From positions 1 to 64,000 of the forward strand of contig BQMF02000387.1 of NCBI GenBank assembly GCA_027922465.2: a stretch of DNA of 64,000 bases. Reading direction: 5' to 3'. The notes below the pieces were generated by a model. It saw only the letters and a program-made list of their open reading frames with translations, ran no database searches and had not been told where the DNA came from. The position numbers and the translations under genes are program-made. Origin of the DNA: Turritopsis dohrnii. Its lineage: Eukaryota; Cnidaria; Hydrozoa; Anthoathecata; Oceaniidae. Positions 24,305 to 34,778 of the stretch are shown piece after piece. Position 1 is the first letter of the stretch. Each line of letters starts with the position of its first letter.

Positions 24305-24833
24305 CAGTGCTGTAGCAACCGGGGCCAGGAAACAAAAGATTTCAACTATGGTTTTTTTATTGAAAAGGTGTAAATAGGAGCACAACGACATACGTGTATG
24401 AACAAGCCATGTTTTTCTTGTTTAAACATCTGGATCCCTGGATGCTAAAATCGCTAAATAGTGACTCAAATGAAAACCCCTATAACTTTCTTTAAAAATT
24501 GACAGCTCAACAAAATGACTTGTGACTGAAAGCTAAATGATATAGCTAGACAATAAAAGTAATTTTAAAGGATTTATAATGTTGTATTCTTATATTATAT
24601 GAACTCAAACAAGAATAAATATTTTTGGACACTTAAGTGCTAAAGCATTTAATACTTCTTTGTTATATTTCGTTAATACTTTTCTCATGTACTTCATTTG
24701 AACTCGAAGCGATAATCTTATTGTTTAAAAATACACTAATATTTCACGCAAGTAAGGCAGTTTTAGCCAATCTAAAACTTTTCCTGGCCCGCCGGCCCCA
24801 ACCATGGTAGAGCCTCCTTAGATAGCTACTGAA
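24305..24833. mobile_element. hAT-like remnant, 529 bp
   Basis: The start CAGTGCTGTAGCAACCGGGG and the end CCTTAGATAGCTACTG form a short imperfect inverted pair. The right part (CCAACCATGGTAGAGCCTCC) resembles 55640-55730 (CTAACCATAGTGGCGCCTCC). No clean target duplication is visible. Confidence 0.45.
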
Positions 24834-24913
24834 AATATGGGCCCCTTAATATTGTCTTATTTAATATTTACTTAATATTTTCTACAGCATTGATACTTAT
24901 ATATTTTTCTGAT

Positions 24914-26486
24914 CTAGAAAGGACAAGCCAACAATATACTGAATAAAATAGCAAATAAAATCAACATACTTGGTACATTTAATGGTAAGCAATTTGTTTC
25001 TGGTAACTGACTGCAATTGTAATTGAGTAAATGTTTTTTTATTTCTGGTATGTCTTTGACTTTCTCCATACAAAGGGTCTTTTTGGCGTCTTCACATTCA
25101 TTTTTGCAGGTCTGCTTAATGTAGCTGGGCTTGCCGTGTTCTTGCATACATAGTGGAAAGAATTGATAACATAGCACTCTTTTTATAAAATGCTTACAGG
25201 AGTGATAAGGATGATCTTTGATTGTGGACAGTACGTTTGCAATGGTTCTGTCTTGGTCTGTTTGTTGATTTGAAGAGGGTAAATAAACCATTATCTTTTC
25301 TTGTGGATCTCCAGTGCCAATATTTTTGCAAACACCTCTTTTAATGAAAGTGACACATTCAGAACTGGCTGGAGCACCTATAAAATTTGGTCAATAAATA
25401 TATTTGATTATGAATACATATGATTAGATGTATGTTTATATGTAAATATAACACTATCCAGAGGGCAAGTTTATTGAAAAAGCTTTGTGAAGGAGTGTAT
25501 TTTTATACACTATTTCAATGAAAATGTTTTTTACCGCTGTGACTTTATGACGATTTTGCCCACTGGCCATGTCCACGTTATTGTTCAACAAAAGGTTAGT
25601 CCAATTTTAATAATTGCCACTTATGTGATCATTGAGTCAAAAATATAAGGCAGTGTTGTGAAGAATGTCGTAAAGTCAAATCGTTAAAGTCTGTTCACCA
25701 CATTCATGGCCAAATCTTTAGTTTCAGTCTGATAAGCTTTCTCATTAGCACATAAATTAAAAAAATATAAAGCATAAAAAATACGACCATAGTATGTTTT
25801 AAAACGGGGTTTCATAAATTTTAGTTAAGTATAAAAAAAACCTCTTCAGGGAAAGTGAACGTATGATTCTACAGAAAAGTTAAACAAAGATTATTTTTTC
25901 CATAATTGCTACATTTGTGTCCTTTAAAAAACCTTGTTCTTTTGAAATAAGTGTTACATTAAATATGTTACTCACATTTTAACGAAAGCCTATTGTTCTT
26001 ATATTTTCATCAAAACAACTTATGCGCACGATGTTTTAGTATTCATAAATTATCTGTGTGTGTCTTCAACCTCCTGAAAACTCTAAAAGTTCAGACATAA
26101 GAGTCAGCTTTATTTTTGATAGCAATCATTAAAATTTGAAAGGTCGCCGAAGCATTCAGCCGTGTGTGTACATGAATGTAGTGAACAAACTATAGTTTCA
26201 CGTTTAAAATAAAACAATGGTAGGCATAAATGAGTGACAATAACGCGCGTTCGCCATAATTTAGTCAAACGTTGTAACAGATGTAAGGGAACAGCATATG
26301 TAAGGGAGAAGACTTTGAAATATATTGTTCTTCACCGTCTGTGAATGGACAGTGGTAGTACTTCATTATCAAATCGGTATTGATGTCCAATCATTCCTGA
26401 ATTTGAATAAGTTCTAGATTATTACCTCTTGATTCCATAAATCCTGTAATCAGCACATAAATAAAAAAGATTATTTCAAAATCCAT
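24914..26486 (-). CDS. Secreted/tethered Frizzled-like CRD protein, two exons
   Basis: Exon 1 (26486-26426) starts with ATG and encodes the hydrophobic signal peptide MDFEIIFFIYVLITGF, ending AGAG|GTAATA at phase 1. Exon 2 (25377-24914) follows TTTATAG at phase 1 and runs to a stop. The product is 174 residues. The mature part has the Frizzled-CRD cysteine pattern: ECVTFIKRGVC, a central HSCKHFIKRVLCYQFFPLC, then CKNEC, a single C near KKTLCME, and CSQLPETNC. After the last cysteine comes a hydrophobic tail, VPSMLILFAILFSILLACPF, ending the protein. This is typical of a GPI-attachment signal or a C-terminal membrane anchor. CRDs of this fold bind Wnt-like or lipid ligands; no such partner can be read here. 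It is paralogous to 416-1468 but stops after the CRD. Confidence 0.75.
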
Positions 26487-26829
26487 GTTTCGTCGCGATC
26501 TGAAATAGTAAAAATAAAATTCGTAAGGAATTAGGCGTTTCTATAATTCCGTTATCTCCAGAAAACTACAGAAAACTACCATAATTCAATGCGACACGAT
26601 CATTAAAAATTTCTCAATGGAGTAATAACAAGAATTTTAAAACAAAACAATTATTCCCGCTGCTATTTAAAGCAGTTCTTAAAGTAATCTAAAGGAAGTA
26701 TTTATAGCATTGCATTGTGGTAGTTGTGGTATGTATTCGGGAGATAACTGAATTATGGGAGCGGCCAAATGATGATGTTATTCAAGACCTGAAGATTTTT
26801 TTTCAGTAATAAGCTTATACTAAAGTTGA

Positions 26830-27241
26830 CGCTGGTTGACGGGGGAGGGGGAGGGGATGTGATACTAGTTGACGTCAACCCACACAATTTTGCAGAACCT
26901 TGATTTTTCTAATTAAGTAAAAGTTTCTTATGAAAATGTTAACACTGAATGTGATCTTGATGTGTCCGTGATGCACGAACGTAAAACAATAAGCACAGAT
27001 GGAGTTTGATCAGAGAAAAATTACACGAAGATCATTTCAAATATTTTCACGTCTTATTAAAAATGCGTAAGAAACTAACATACAAAAGAACAAGTGGGGT
27101 GGGGTGGGGGTGGGGGGTCTTCTCAAACGATGACGTCCACTGAGGGGGATGGGGGCAACGCAAAGTTGACGCAGGTTGACAGAGGGGGGAGGGGGGGTCA
27201 AAAATCTTGAAAAAATGGTTGACGTCATTTGTGAACAATCC
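26830..27241. repeat. TGACGTCA-rich, G-run-rich repeat
   Basis: GTTGACG units recur with long G-rich runs (GGGGGAGGGGGAGGGG near 26840; several more at 27100-27200). The segment ends at 27241 with GTTGACGTCATTTGTGAACA followed by ATCCC, which is the terminus of the MITE at 30792-30966. It looks like a rearranged or expanded copy of that family. Confidence 0.6.
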
Positions 27242-27333
27242 CTAATCTGTTTGAAGTTTCCATACTTGTTTTTTTTATAACTTTTTATAGCTACACGTTC
27301 CGTTATGCGACTATTCTGCCGAAAGATTTTGTG

Positions 27334-27477
27334 TACTAAAGTCTGTTCAAAAAAAATGTGCACTAATTTCAGCTTTTATATAAAAACCAGGCTCAAGGGA
27401 ATTGATGTAATTTGCTAAATTTGGTTTCCACATGATAACTGAACTTAGTGCACATTTTTTTTGAACAGACTATAGTA
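27334..27477. mobile_element. Short MITE, 144 bp, TA-flanked
   Basis: The left end TACTAAAGTCTGTTCAAAAA and the right end TTTTTGAACAGACTATAGTA are inverted, extending about 33 bp to GTGCACTAA with one mismatch. The TA at each outer edge suggests a Tc1/mariner-type insertion. Confidence 0.85.
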
Positions 27478-28664
27478 AATGTACATGGCTTTGAGGGTAA
27501 TGTGATTAATTTCCCGAGGTCATTATTCTCATGTCACATTAATTTTCATGAACGTTAGCGAAGAATTAATTAAAATGTCCATTTCTGTTGTGAGCGCATC
27601 ACAAAGTTCGAAAAAAATTGTCGATTTCAACTTTTCGAAAGTTCTACTCATTTCAACGGGAAATATAAAATTTTAGATTAATTTCCAGAAAATATCAATT
27701 AAATTTATGTCGATCATGTGATTAAATGTAGATTAACTATGCCATAATGAAATAACCAGCAAAACAATAAAATCTGTAAAGTTGATGTCCAAATCCCTAC
27801 ACAGCAACGCGATGTTTAAAGTGAGAAATATGTGAAGGATGAAATTCACTATTTTAAATATTGTGCCAAAGGCTATTTCCACTTTTTTTATCAGTTAGTT
27901 ATTCAAGGACCTCAGTACAATGAGTATTTCAGCTTGACAATGCTTCCACATCGACAAAAAGGTAAAGAATTTCTCGTATTAAAAATCCTTAGTTCTATTC
28001 ACAAAAGACTGCATTGTATCATAATCATTAATAGTGTTGTCTTTCTTCCTTGTACATTAAAAAAACATCATGCACGCGAACCATAGAGTGTGATCATTCA
28101 AATACCAGTTTAAAAGAAAGTTCTCGATTCTATTCCGTTTAGAACTTGAAAGCAATCAAATGTAACATAGTAGCTGATGTTTATCGTAATTGCTACAAAT
28201 GTTTTCAATTTGACAAGTAACTCGTTTCGAATGGCTATTTGAACTGGCGTGTTTATTTTTAGATAACAGTATTGCAAATATAAAATAAAGATCCGTTCAT
28301 ATATTACATACGCATATTTCCTATAATCACTGCACTTAACTTTCTCAGTTTTCCCACATTTTGCATTCTGTTCTGCTGATGTTTGTAAACGTTGATGTCG
28401 GTTTTTTACATTCCTAAAATTGTTTGAGTAACAGTAAGCAACAACGAATTACTCAGCCACCTTAGGGGTCACTGAATCTTAAAATCCATTTTCTGTTTTG
28501 TTTTTTGTTTTTTGCTTTAACATTTAAATAAGCGGAACATAACAATTGTCAAGAACTCATTAATTTTTATGCTAGCACGAAGTGATTTTATTTCTTTCTA
28601 AATAATTTCTTTGGTCTAACACGCATGTTTTTATGGTAAGGAATGCGGGAACGGTGAGAAAATA
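27478..28664. other. Noncoding-looking stretch
   Basis: An 84-codon open frame at 27832-28086 (plus) has no recognisable features and no supporting splice sites. Nothing else was identified. Confidence 0.35.
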
Positions 28665-28940
28665 ACTTAGCTAGATTCGGAGATATCATGTTTTGCTTAC
28701 ACAAAACTATATTTCTGAACATTTATGGGGATTTTATAAAACGCAGTAGAGCTTTTCATGATTTTTTTCTCTACAAAGTCATTAGAAACTTAACATTAAT
28801 ACTTGAAATAAGCATGCAAGGTAATGATGGTTGAATTCTGAGGTAACTCTTCAGTTGAAAAGTGTTCAAAAAATCTCATAAGTAATTAATTTTTTTTCGT
28901 GTAACAGGCTTGTTGATTTTATAAATTTGCCTAATTGATT
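28665..28940 (+). repeat. Interspersed repeat family A, copy 3 (diverged)
   Basis: It shares AAAGTCATTAGAAACTTAAC, GAAATAAGCATGCAAGGTAA and TTTCGTGTAACAGGCTTGTT with the copies at 1965 and 23930. Confidence 0.65.
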
Positions 28941-29310
28941 AATTAAATCAAATTGATGAATATGTATGTATTGACACAGAAATGTGGTTAGCTATTTAAA
29001 TCATTCACATGTTAACTGTCTTCCAAATTTTCTTTAATACTTTTGCTAAAGAAAGCTTTGACCTACTTCAAACACTTCCTGCTGGCATTTGTATTGCGCA
29101 GCATCGTGGGTCTATGTACTTCTATTTTCTTGGTGTTACCTCCATGTCCATTACCCATACAACTATCTAAAAATGTGCATTATTTTACAAAGAACGGAAT
29201 GTGAAATAAGAATCAGTTGAATGAAATATGAGTAGCGCTGATAAATTATTAGGATGAAATAGACATTACAGAAAGCTGATTACAATTCTCATCAGCAATA
29301 CTTAACAGAC

Positions 29311-29878
29311 TTACTCTTTGTGGAAGACATGTTTTTTAAACTGACTACAATAATAAGTATCGAATCTTTGACGCATAATTTTTCATTTACTGCAAGCAAC
29401 ACTACTGCAATCAAAGGGAAATGTGGTTTTTACTTTGTAACGTTAAAGCATAATTACATCTTACATACATAAAGTACTTAAAGGCTTAAGACTTTTCCGT
29501 ACCGTACCGCAGCGCTATTGATAAATAATAGTCAATTCACACAGAGAAAAATAAAAATTGATGAGGCCGTTTCTAATCAGTGAGTGTTCGTAAAGTAAAT
29601 CTTTTTCAATTTGTTTCTCATCGGACGAATTTATGCCTCGTTATAAACTGATTGATCCATAAAAGTAATAAAATCTAAACTTACGTCTTGTCTTGAAATC
29701 CTGTTCACCATTCAACGTCTCTCTATTCTCTTCTGTACCAAACTCTTCAATCACCCTAGGTTAAATAGACTATTTTAATCTCCTATTATCAATTCAATCC
29801 ATTCAAGATGGCAGCTGATAGGCAATAACGCTATTGACAGAACTGACTCCATAGCAACGCAGCTAATGAGTTTGATGA
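29311..29878 (-). repeat. 568-bp segment duplicated at 38621-39187
   Basis: From TTACTCTTTGTGGAAGACAT to GCTAATGAGTTTGATGA this is nearly identical to 38621-39187, with only scattered substitutions and one short indel. The homology begins and ends abruptly. The ends do not form an inverted repeat. The segment contains the candidate exon 29685-29755. Confidence 0.9.
29685..29755 (-). CDS. Candidate 71-nt coding exon, unknown gene
   Basis: On the minus strand an acceptor (TTTAACCTAG) and a strong donor (GAC|GTAAGTTTAG) bound a 71-nt open exon, phase 2 in and 1 out. It reads VIEEFGTEENRETLNGEQDF and four more residues. The copy at 38994-39064 differs at two positions, both third-base synonymous, and keeps both splice sites. 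The parent gene is not identified. Confidence 0.45.
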
Positions 29879-30534
29879 GGATATCTCGATAAAAACATTG
29901 TTTTCAGATCCTAAAAAAAAGATATATTCATGATAAATATCGACTTTATCTTCATAGCTTCTGAGGTAGGGCTTGTTGCCATTGTGACCATAAGCGCTTT
30001 AAAAACGTCGGTGTGTAATTAAACTTTTGCATCTAGTGATGCCATTGCTCCCAATGGAATTTTCCCTTCTCTACCACCTAATGTTGTGATTTTCCGCAAT
30101 GACTTTATTGTTATCTTATTCAATAGAACACCAAATATCGCAACGACACTGACACTATTTTTCGATTTTGTATCCATTGGTACCTAACGTTGTGCAACGG
30201 AATATAGATAAATAAATTTAATGGCAGATAAGTTTTACTAAGAGTTTTACTAAGTGACAACCAAGAAATGCCCCCCGTCAACTACTCTATTTTACGTTTG
30301 AAACTTTAATAAAAACTAGAACGAATATTTTCACTTAGTCAGCGTCAATCAATGCGACTGACTTTTGATGTTGACTTGTTTGAGGACAGATGTATTAAGA
30401 TTTGGAATGTTATCCATCTAGTTTCTTTGTAGTCAAGCACAATAAAGGATGTCATTTATCAATATGCAGAAATATCTCTTTACGAATGATGAGATTTTTT
30501 TCGAATTATATGTGTTTTAAAATAGTTTCAGTAT

Positions 30535-30638
30535 TACGAAACTTAGGAAACTTAAGAAAACTATTTTGATATTCGGTATGTTCATTTAAAAAACAGCTTT
30601 AAAATTTCCGTTTCCAACACTATGAAACACACTGTACA
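30535..30638 (-). repeat. Partial copy of the CAGTGTGTTTCG MITE family
   Basis: It contains TTCGGTATGTTCATTTAAAA, then AACAGCTTTAAAATTTC, and ends CACTATGAAACACACTGTA, matching the right arm of 21805-22427. Confidence 0.8.
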
Positions 30639-30791
30639 TGCGCTTGTGTGATTTAAAAACGTACAGAGACAAGTCCATGTCAATTTCGTTCTATGTAATG
30701 TATAACACTCAGATGACAATATTAATGAATACTACTGATGTTTTTACGTAATATTTGACACATAGAACAAACGTTTTGTTAACATTGCTGA

Positions 30792-30966
30792 AGGATTGTT
30801 CACAAATGACGTCAACCATTTTTTCACGATTTTCACGATTAGAAAAAGCAAGGCTTTGAAAATTGTGAAGGTTGACGTCAACAGTAGTATCAGCTTCCAC
30901 CACCCCTTCCCCGTCAGCATAACTCCCCCTCCCCCCTAACAGTTGACGTCATTTGTAAACAATCCC
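30792..30966. mobile_element. MITE with TGACGTCA-containing inverted ends, 175 bp
   Basis: The left end AGGATTGTTCACAAATGACG and right end GACGTCATTTGTAAACAATC are inverted over about 25 bp. The interior carries CCCCTTCCCCG and CCCCCTCCCCCC runs. A further copy of the terminus occurs at 27217-27241. Confidence 0.8.
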
Positions 30967-31466
30967 GAAGAAGAGAGATAAGAAACAGTATTAAATTTGC
31001 CAAAAAATTAATAAACTGCCAGTACCAGAGCATCTCACTGATTTCTTAAAAAAAACTTATTCAAGTTATTTATTGGCACACTGATTTGATCAACTAAATC
31101 TCAAGAAACCCCGCTTCACTTTCCGTATGAACCAGCTCACGGATAGTTGAAATGCAGTATATGACAAATTGGCAAATTGACAGTTTTTAATTATCCCATG
31201 TAAGTTGTGCAATATTTTTTGTGTCAAAGAAAATTTAAAGTACCTGTTTGAAAGATTCATTTCGTTAGAACTTTTGAAGATTATATTAATACTTACCAAC
31301 CAGTCACAGTTGATCTTTCCTAGGGTTGCTAAACACGATGTCTTTAGGGATGTCAGTGTAGAATCCTTCATTTACTCAAACGAATTAATTAATTACGCTA
31401 AGTAGTGTTTTACTTAGCAAACTTCATGAGAAAGAAGAAACTTTTGAGTAAATTAAAGTTATTACG

Positions 31467-32060
31467 GTAGCAGCGATAGCAAATACCGTATTAAAACACC
31501 CGTGGACTCCTACTCCTACTCCTACTCCTCCGGCCGAAATGGCAATTAGTCTGCGTTTTAGAGTCTGCGGGACTCTACCAAAAGCGCAATGTAAATTTTA
31601 ATGAAGGAACGCAGCCTTCGTAATTTGGAAGTTTTTTCATATCAAACATTTAAAAGTAGATTACCTTTTATTTTAAAAGTACATAACCTGATATTTTATA
31701 ACTTAATCCACGAAATTAGAATTCATTCGAATTTTAATCAAACAGGCGTACATAAAAATGGGACTTTTAGCTCATTACGCTAACTGAAAATACTTAATAT
31801 GTTGCTTTCCTTGTTAGTAAAGCTTATCAGTTCAAAATTTCTTATTGGCCCTTATAACCTCGTTTGTTAGCTGCTACACTGTGTTTGTGTATTACGCCTT
31901 TCAAAGATCTAGTTCGAAATGGCAGTTATTTGTTGGAATTCAATTTTGGTTTCATCAGAAATTATTATTATCAACAGACTTTTTTTTTCTACATGGGCTC
32001 TTATGAAAAATTTCTTATAAAAAAAACATATGTTACACAGCTCAGGCATGTATAATTTTT
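31467..32060 (+). repeat. Repeat family C, copy 2
   Basis: TTACGGTAGCAGCGATAGC, ACCGTATTAAAACACCC, CCTACTCCTACTCC, CGAAATGGCAATTAG and GGAACGCAGCCTTCG appear in order, as at 41540. Homology continues to about 32060 (CAGTTATTTGTTGGAATTCA). Short open frames inside are not conserved between copies. Confidence 0.8.
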
Positions 32061-32639
32061 TTGTCTTTAAATAAATTAATGCTGGTGTTTTATGATTAAA
32101 CCCTATTTACACTAATTAATCATTTTCATCAAGTTTATCGTTAATGCCTGTTTTTCAACAGTAAAATATCTCAGAAAACACTGTAAAGAAGTTTTTAGTA
32201 TACTTTGTAAAATTTCGAAAGCGTTTGTCTGAAAAGTAAGCTTGCTGCTACCGTTTTGCGCCATCTGGCTCTTGTTTATTCATCATATCGTTACACGTTT
32301 AAGCTGGGTTTATTGCTTCTATTTCATTTTTTTTATTTCCATTTAATTCCAAGCGATTTAAGGCAACATGATCTCATTTTCGTATGAGCAAGCTTGCCAA
32401 GATTTTGTGCTGTGTACTGAAAATTTTTTAAGCTAACAAAAGGAGAATTATATTACCATTAAGTTGATTTTTCCTGCGATCGCACACGTAAATCCATTTA
32501 ACTTATGTCGTTTCACATTCTAAACGTCGATTAAGTTTTACAATAATAATGTTCATATCAAGCCTTAATTCCTAAAACAAGAGGCCCATAGGCCTTAAGG
32601 TCAGCGCAAAATATATGCTCAAAAATCAAAAGATTATAA

Positions 32640-32974
32640 TCACTTACAAAACGAAAGAATTGCTTTTTAAAACCTGGTACGCCCATTTTTGGTTAGTAGG
32701 CATGCAAATCGAAAATGTAAATCTATTCACCCAAAACAAAGATACATTAAAACCATATAAAAACATAGAAGTAAAGAGTAATCATCGGTAAAAGTTTTGA
32801 AAGAAAACCAGGTCGCCCGCACGTTTCCATAACGATCAATGAAAACCTTATTAGTCGGGTAATATTTACAGAGATCAAATGGATAAGAACAACTACAGCA
32901 ATTACAACGGATACTTTAATCGATTTTATTTCAGCTTCAATTTTTACTTCCCAGCTTAACGTTCTTACAAGCAT
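32640..32974 (-). pseudogene. Possible GPCR-like transmembrane fragment, broken
   Basis: The minus strand encodes a basic stretch, then SVVIAVVVLIHLISVNITRL, a loop with one cysteine, a second hydrophobic stretch (ITLYFYVFIWF) and a stop. In the next frame it continues with FWVNRFTFSICMPTNQKWAY. The order resembles TM6, extracellular loop 3, TM7 and helix 8 of a rhodopsin-like receptor. The usual proline motifs are absent and the frame is broken. This is weak motif-level evidence only. Confidence 0.2.
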
Positions 32975-34306
32975 ACGAGTTTGGCTAATCGCGCAGGTGA
33001 ACTTTTCTTTCTACCAATTTATAAGTGGACATCAATCATAAAGTTAAATGAAGATCCAATGCCAAGCAGTTGCTGATTACTAAAAATAAAAGTGTAAAAA
33101 GTTATGTATAACTGCACAATGCACCACTTAATTCTAGGCCCATTTAACAAAATTCAGCCCTAACAGAAACTTGCAAACAGATTATACAAATACTATTTTA
33201 CTAAGGGAATAGCTGAATTTATCTATTTCAGGGTGGGTGGGGTGAATCACTTTTCAATTAACCAACCCTAAAAATGTAAAATCCAGTTCATGACAATTCA
33301 TGGGAAAATTTTTCATTTTCTATGGTTAAAAAAAATCTGAAAAAATTTGTATTTAAGTTTTGTATAACTGATGGAGTATGCAGACAGACAGACAAAAAGC
33401 AAATGTGCTATTAATATAGACTAGAGGCAAAGACGGTGTCGCTGGACTCCCATTCATGAATGCAGAATTGGCAAACAAATTGACTGGGATCAAATAAGAG
33501 AACAAGTTTAGAAAGGATCCAAAAATAAAAACGCCAGATTTTGCTGCTCCTTATAAAGAAAACCTGTGTAGGCTTCATCAGAGTAGAGTATTGACATGAC
33601 AAGGAGACTTGCCATGAGTTGCAGCTGCCAGTTTTAAAGTACTAGCCAGTACTGTCAATTTTCCTAATTCAGAACACAAATCAAATTCAACTGTCTGTAA
33701 ATGAAAAAGCTATATACACCTGTCAATCAAACTATAGTTTCTGCTATAGTTTATGAGTATGATATTATATATATATTCATCATCAGAATCTTTTCGCATT
33801 CAGCAAAATTAGGAAGATTCACAGTACACCATCACTACACTGCCTGAATGAGTTGTTCAAATTTATTGCCTTTTATTCTGTCAACCGTCCTAACTTTGGA
33901 CAGCCTTGCTAACTTTAGACACTGTAATAAACAGACTTGTCTGGTAAGCAAAATGTACATAACCAAGTCACAACAAATACTAAAATAATAGATTAAGCAG
34001 ATAAAAGATGTTGAAACGCAATAATTGTGAAGAATTACTGGTTATATTAATAATGCAAAGAACTTTTTTATGATTTTATTTTTTTACAAAAATTCCATAC
34101 CCCTAGCGTATCTTTGAAACAAATAACTTTGCCAGAATTCAATCATCTTGCACGATAATGTGTCACAAACTCAAAATGGCACTTTATAGGATTCTTGTTT
34201 TGCTTCTGTTTTTCACAAAATATCACCTCATTCCCAGGACTTTTACTGATATTTAGTAGTATTCACAGAAACAAATGGAACACACAAATGCTAGAGAAAG
34301 AACATA
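32975..34306. other. Noncoding-looking stretch
   Basis: GCAGACAGACAGACAAAAAG near 33380 resembles a repeat tail. No gene or complete element was recognised. Confidence 0.35.
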
Positions 34307-34778
34307 CACGAAATTAAACCGCGTATCTAATTAAGACGGTCAAATTTCAGCCGCACATTAATTAAGCCGCAATGTACATAAGTTGTGAAAAAATGTGTAA
34401 GACGCACCTAAAGAAAAATTAGTTGATAAACAAAAACGGATAAATTCATTTTTTGCAATGAAAGGATTCTCTTACTCATGAAAAATTACACGTAACGACC
34501 AAGTAAAGAATGTTCACCCACATGTGATGGCTTTCGATGGCTAGGATGATATCAGCTGATCGAAATTCAGAAATGATTATCTTGTTGCCAACTTTTGTAT
34601 CAAAGAAGCTAAAAATTTTTTTAATTATCTCAAAATGGATAGGTTTCAATGTTGTCAGTCGTGGTTATGAGTGTTGATCAAGCCGCAATATTGTAGGCCG
34701 TGCTAAAAATTAAGCCGCATTTAATGAAGACTATTTCTATGCTGTGCGGCTTAATTAAGTACGCGGTTTAATTTCGTG
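34307..34778. mobile_element. TA-flanked MITE, 472 bp
   Basis: The ends CACGAAATTAAACCGCGTA and TACGCGGTTTAATTTCGTG are perfect 19-bp inverted repeats. The pair continues inward with AATTAAG and GCCGCAC/GTGCGGC. TA flanks both sides (34305-34306, 34779-34780). No coding capacity. Confidence 0.9.

Noticed and set aside
27047..27363. Proline-rich minus-strand frames of 63 and 108 codons
   Set aside because: They come from the CCCCACCCC complement of G-rich repeat DNA.
29311..29878. Reading the 568-bp segment as a Helitron
   Set aside because: Although one strand starts with TC, there is no CTRR end or terminal hairpin, and Helitrons do not make long target duplications.
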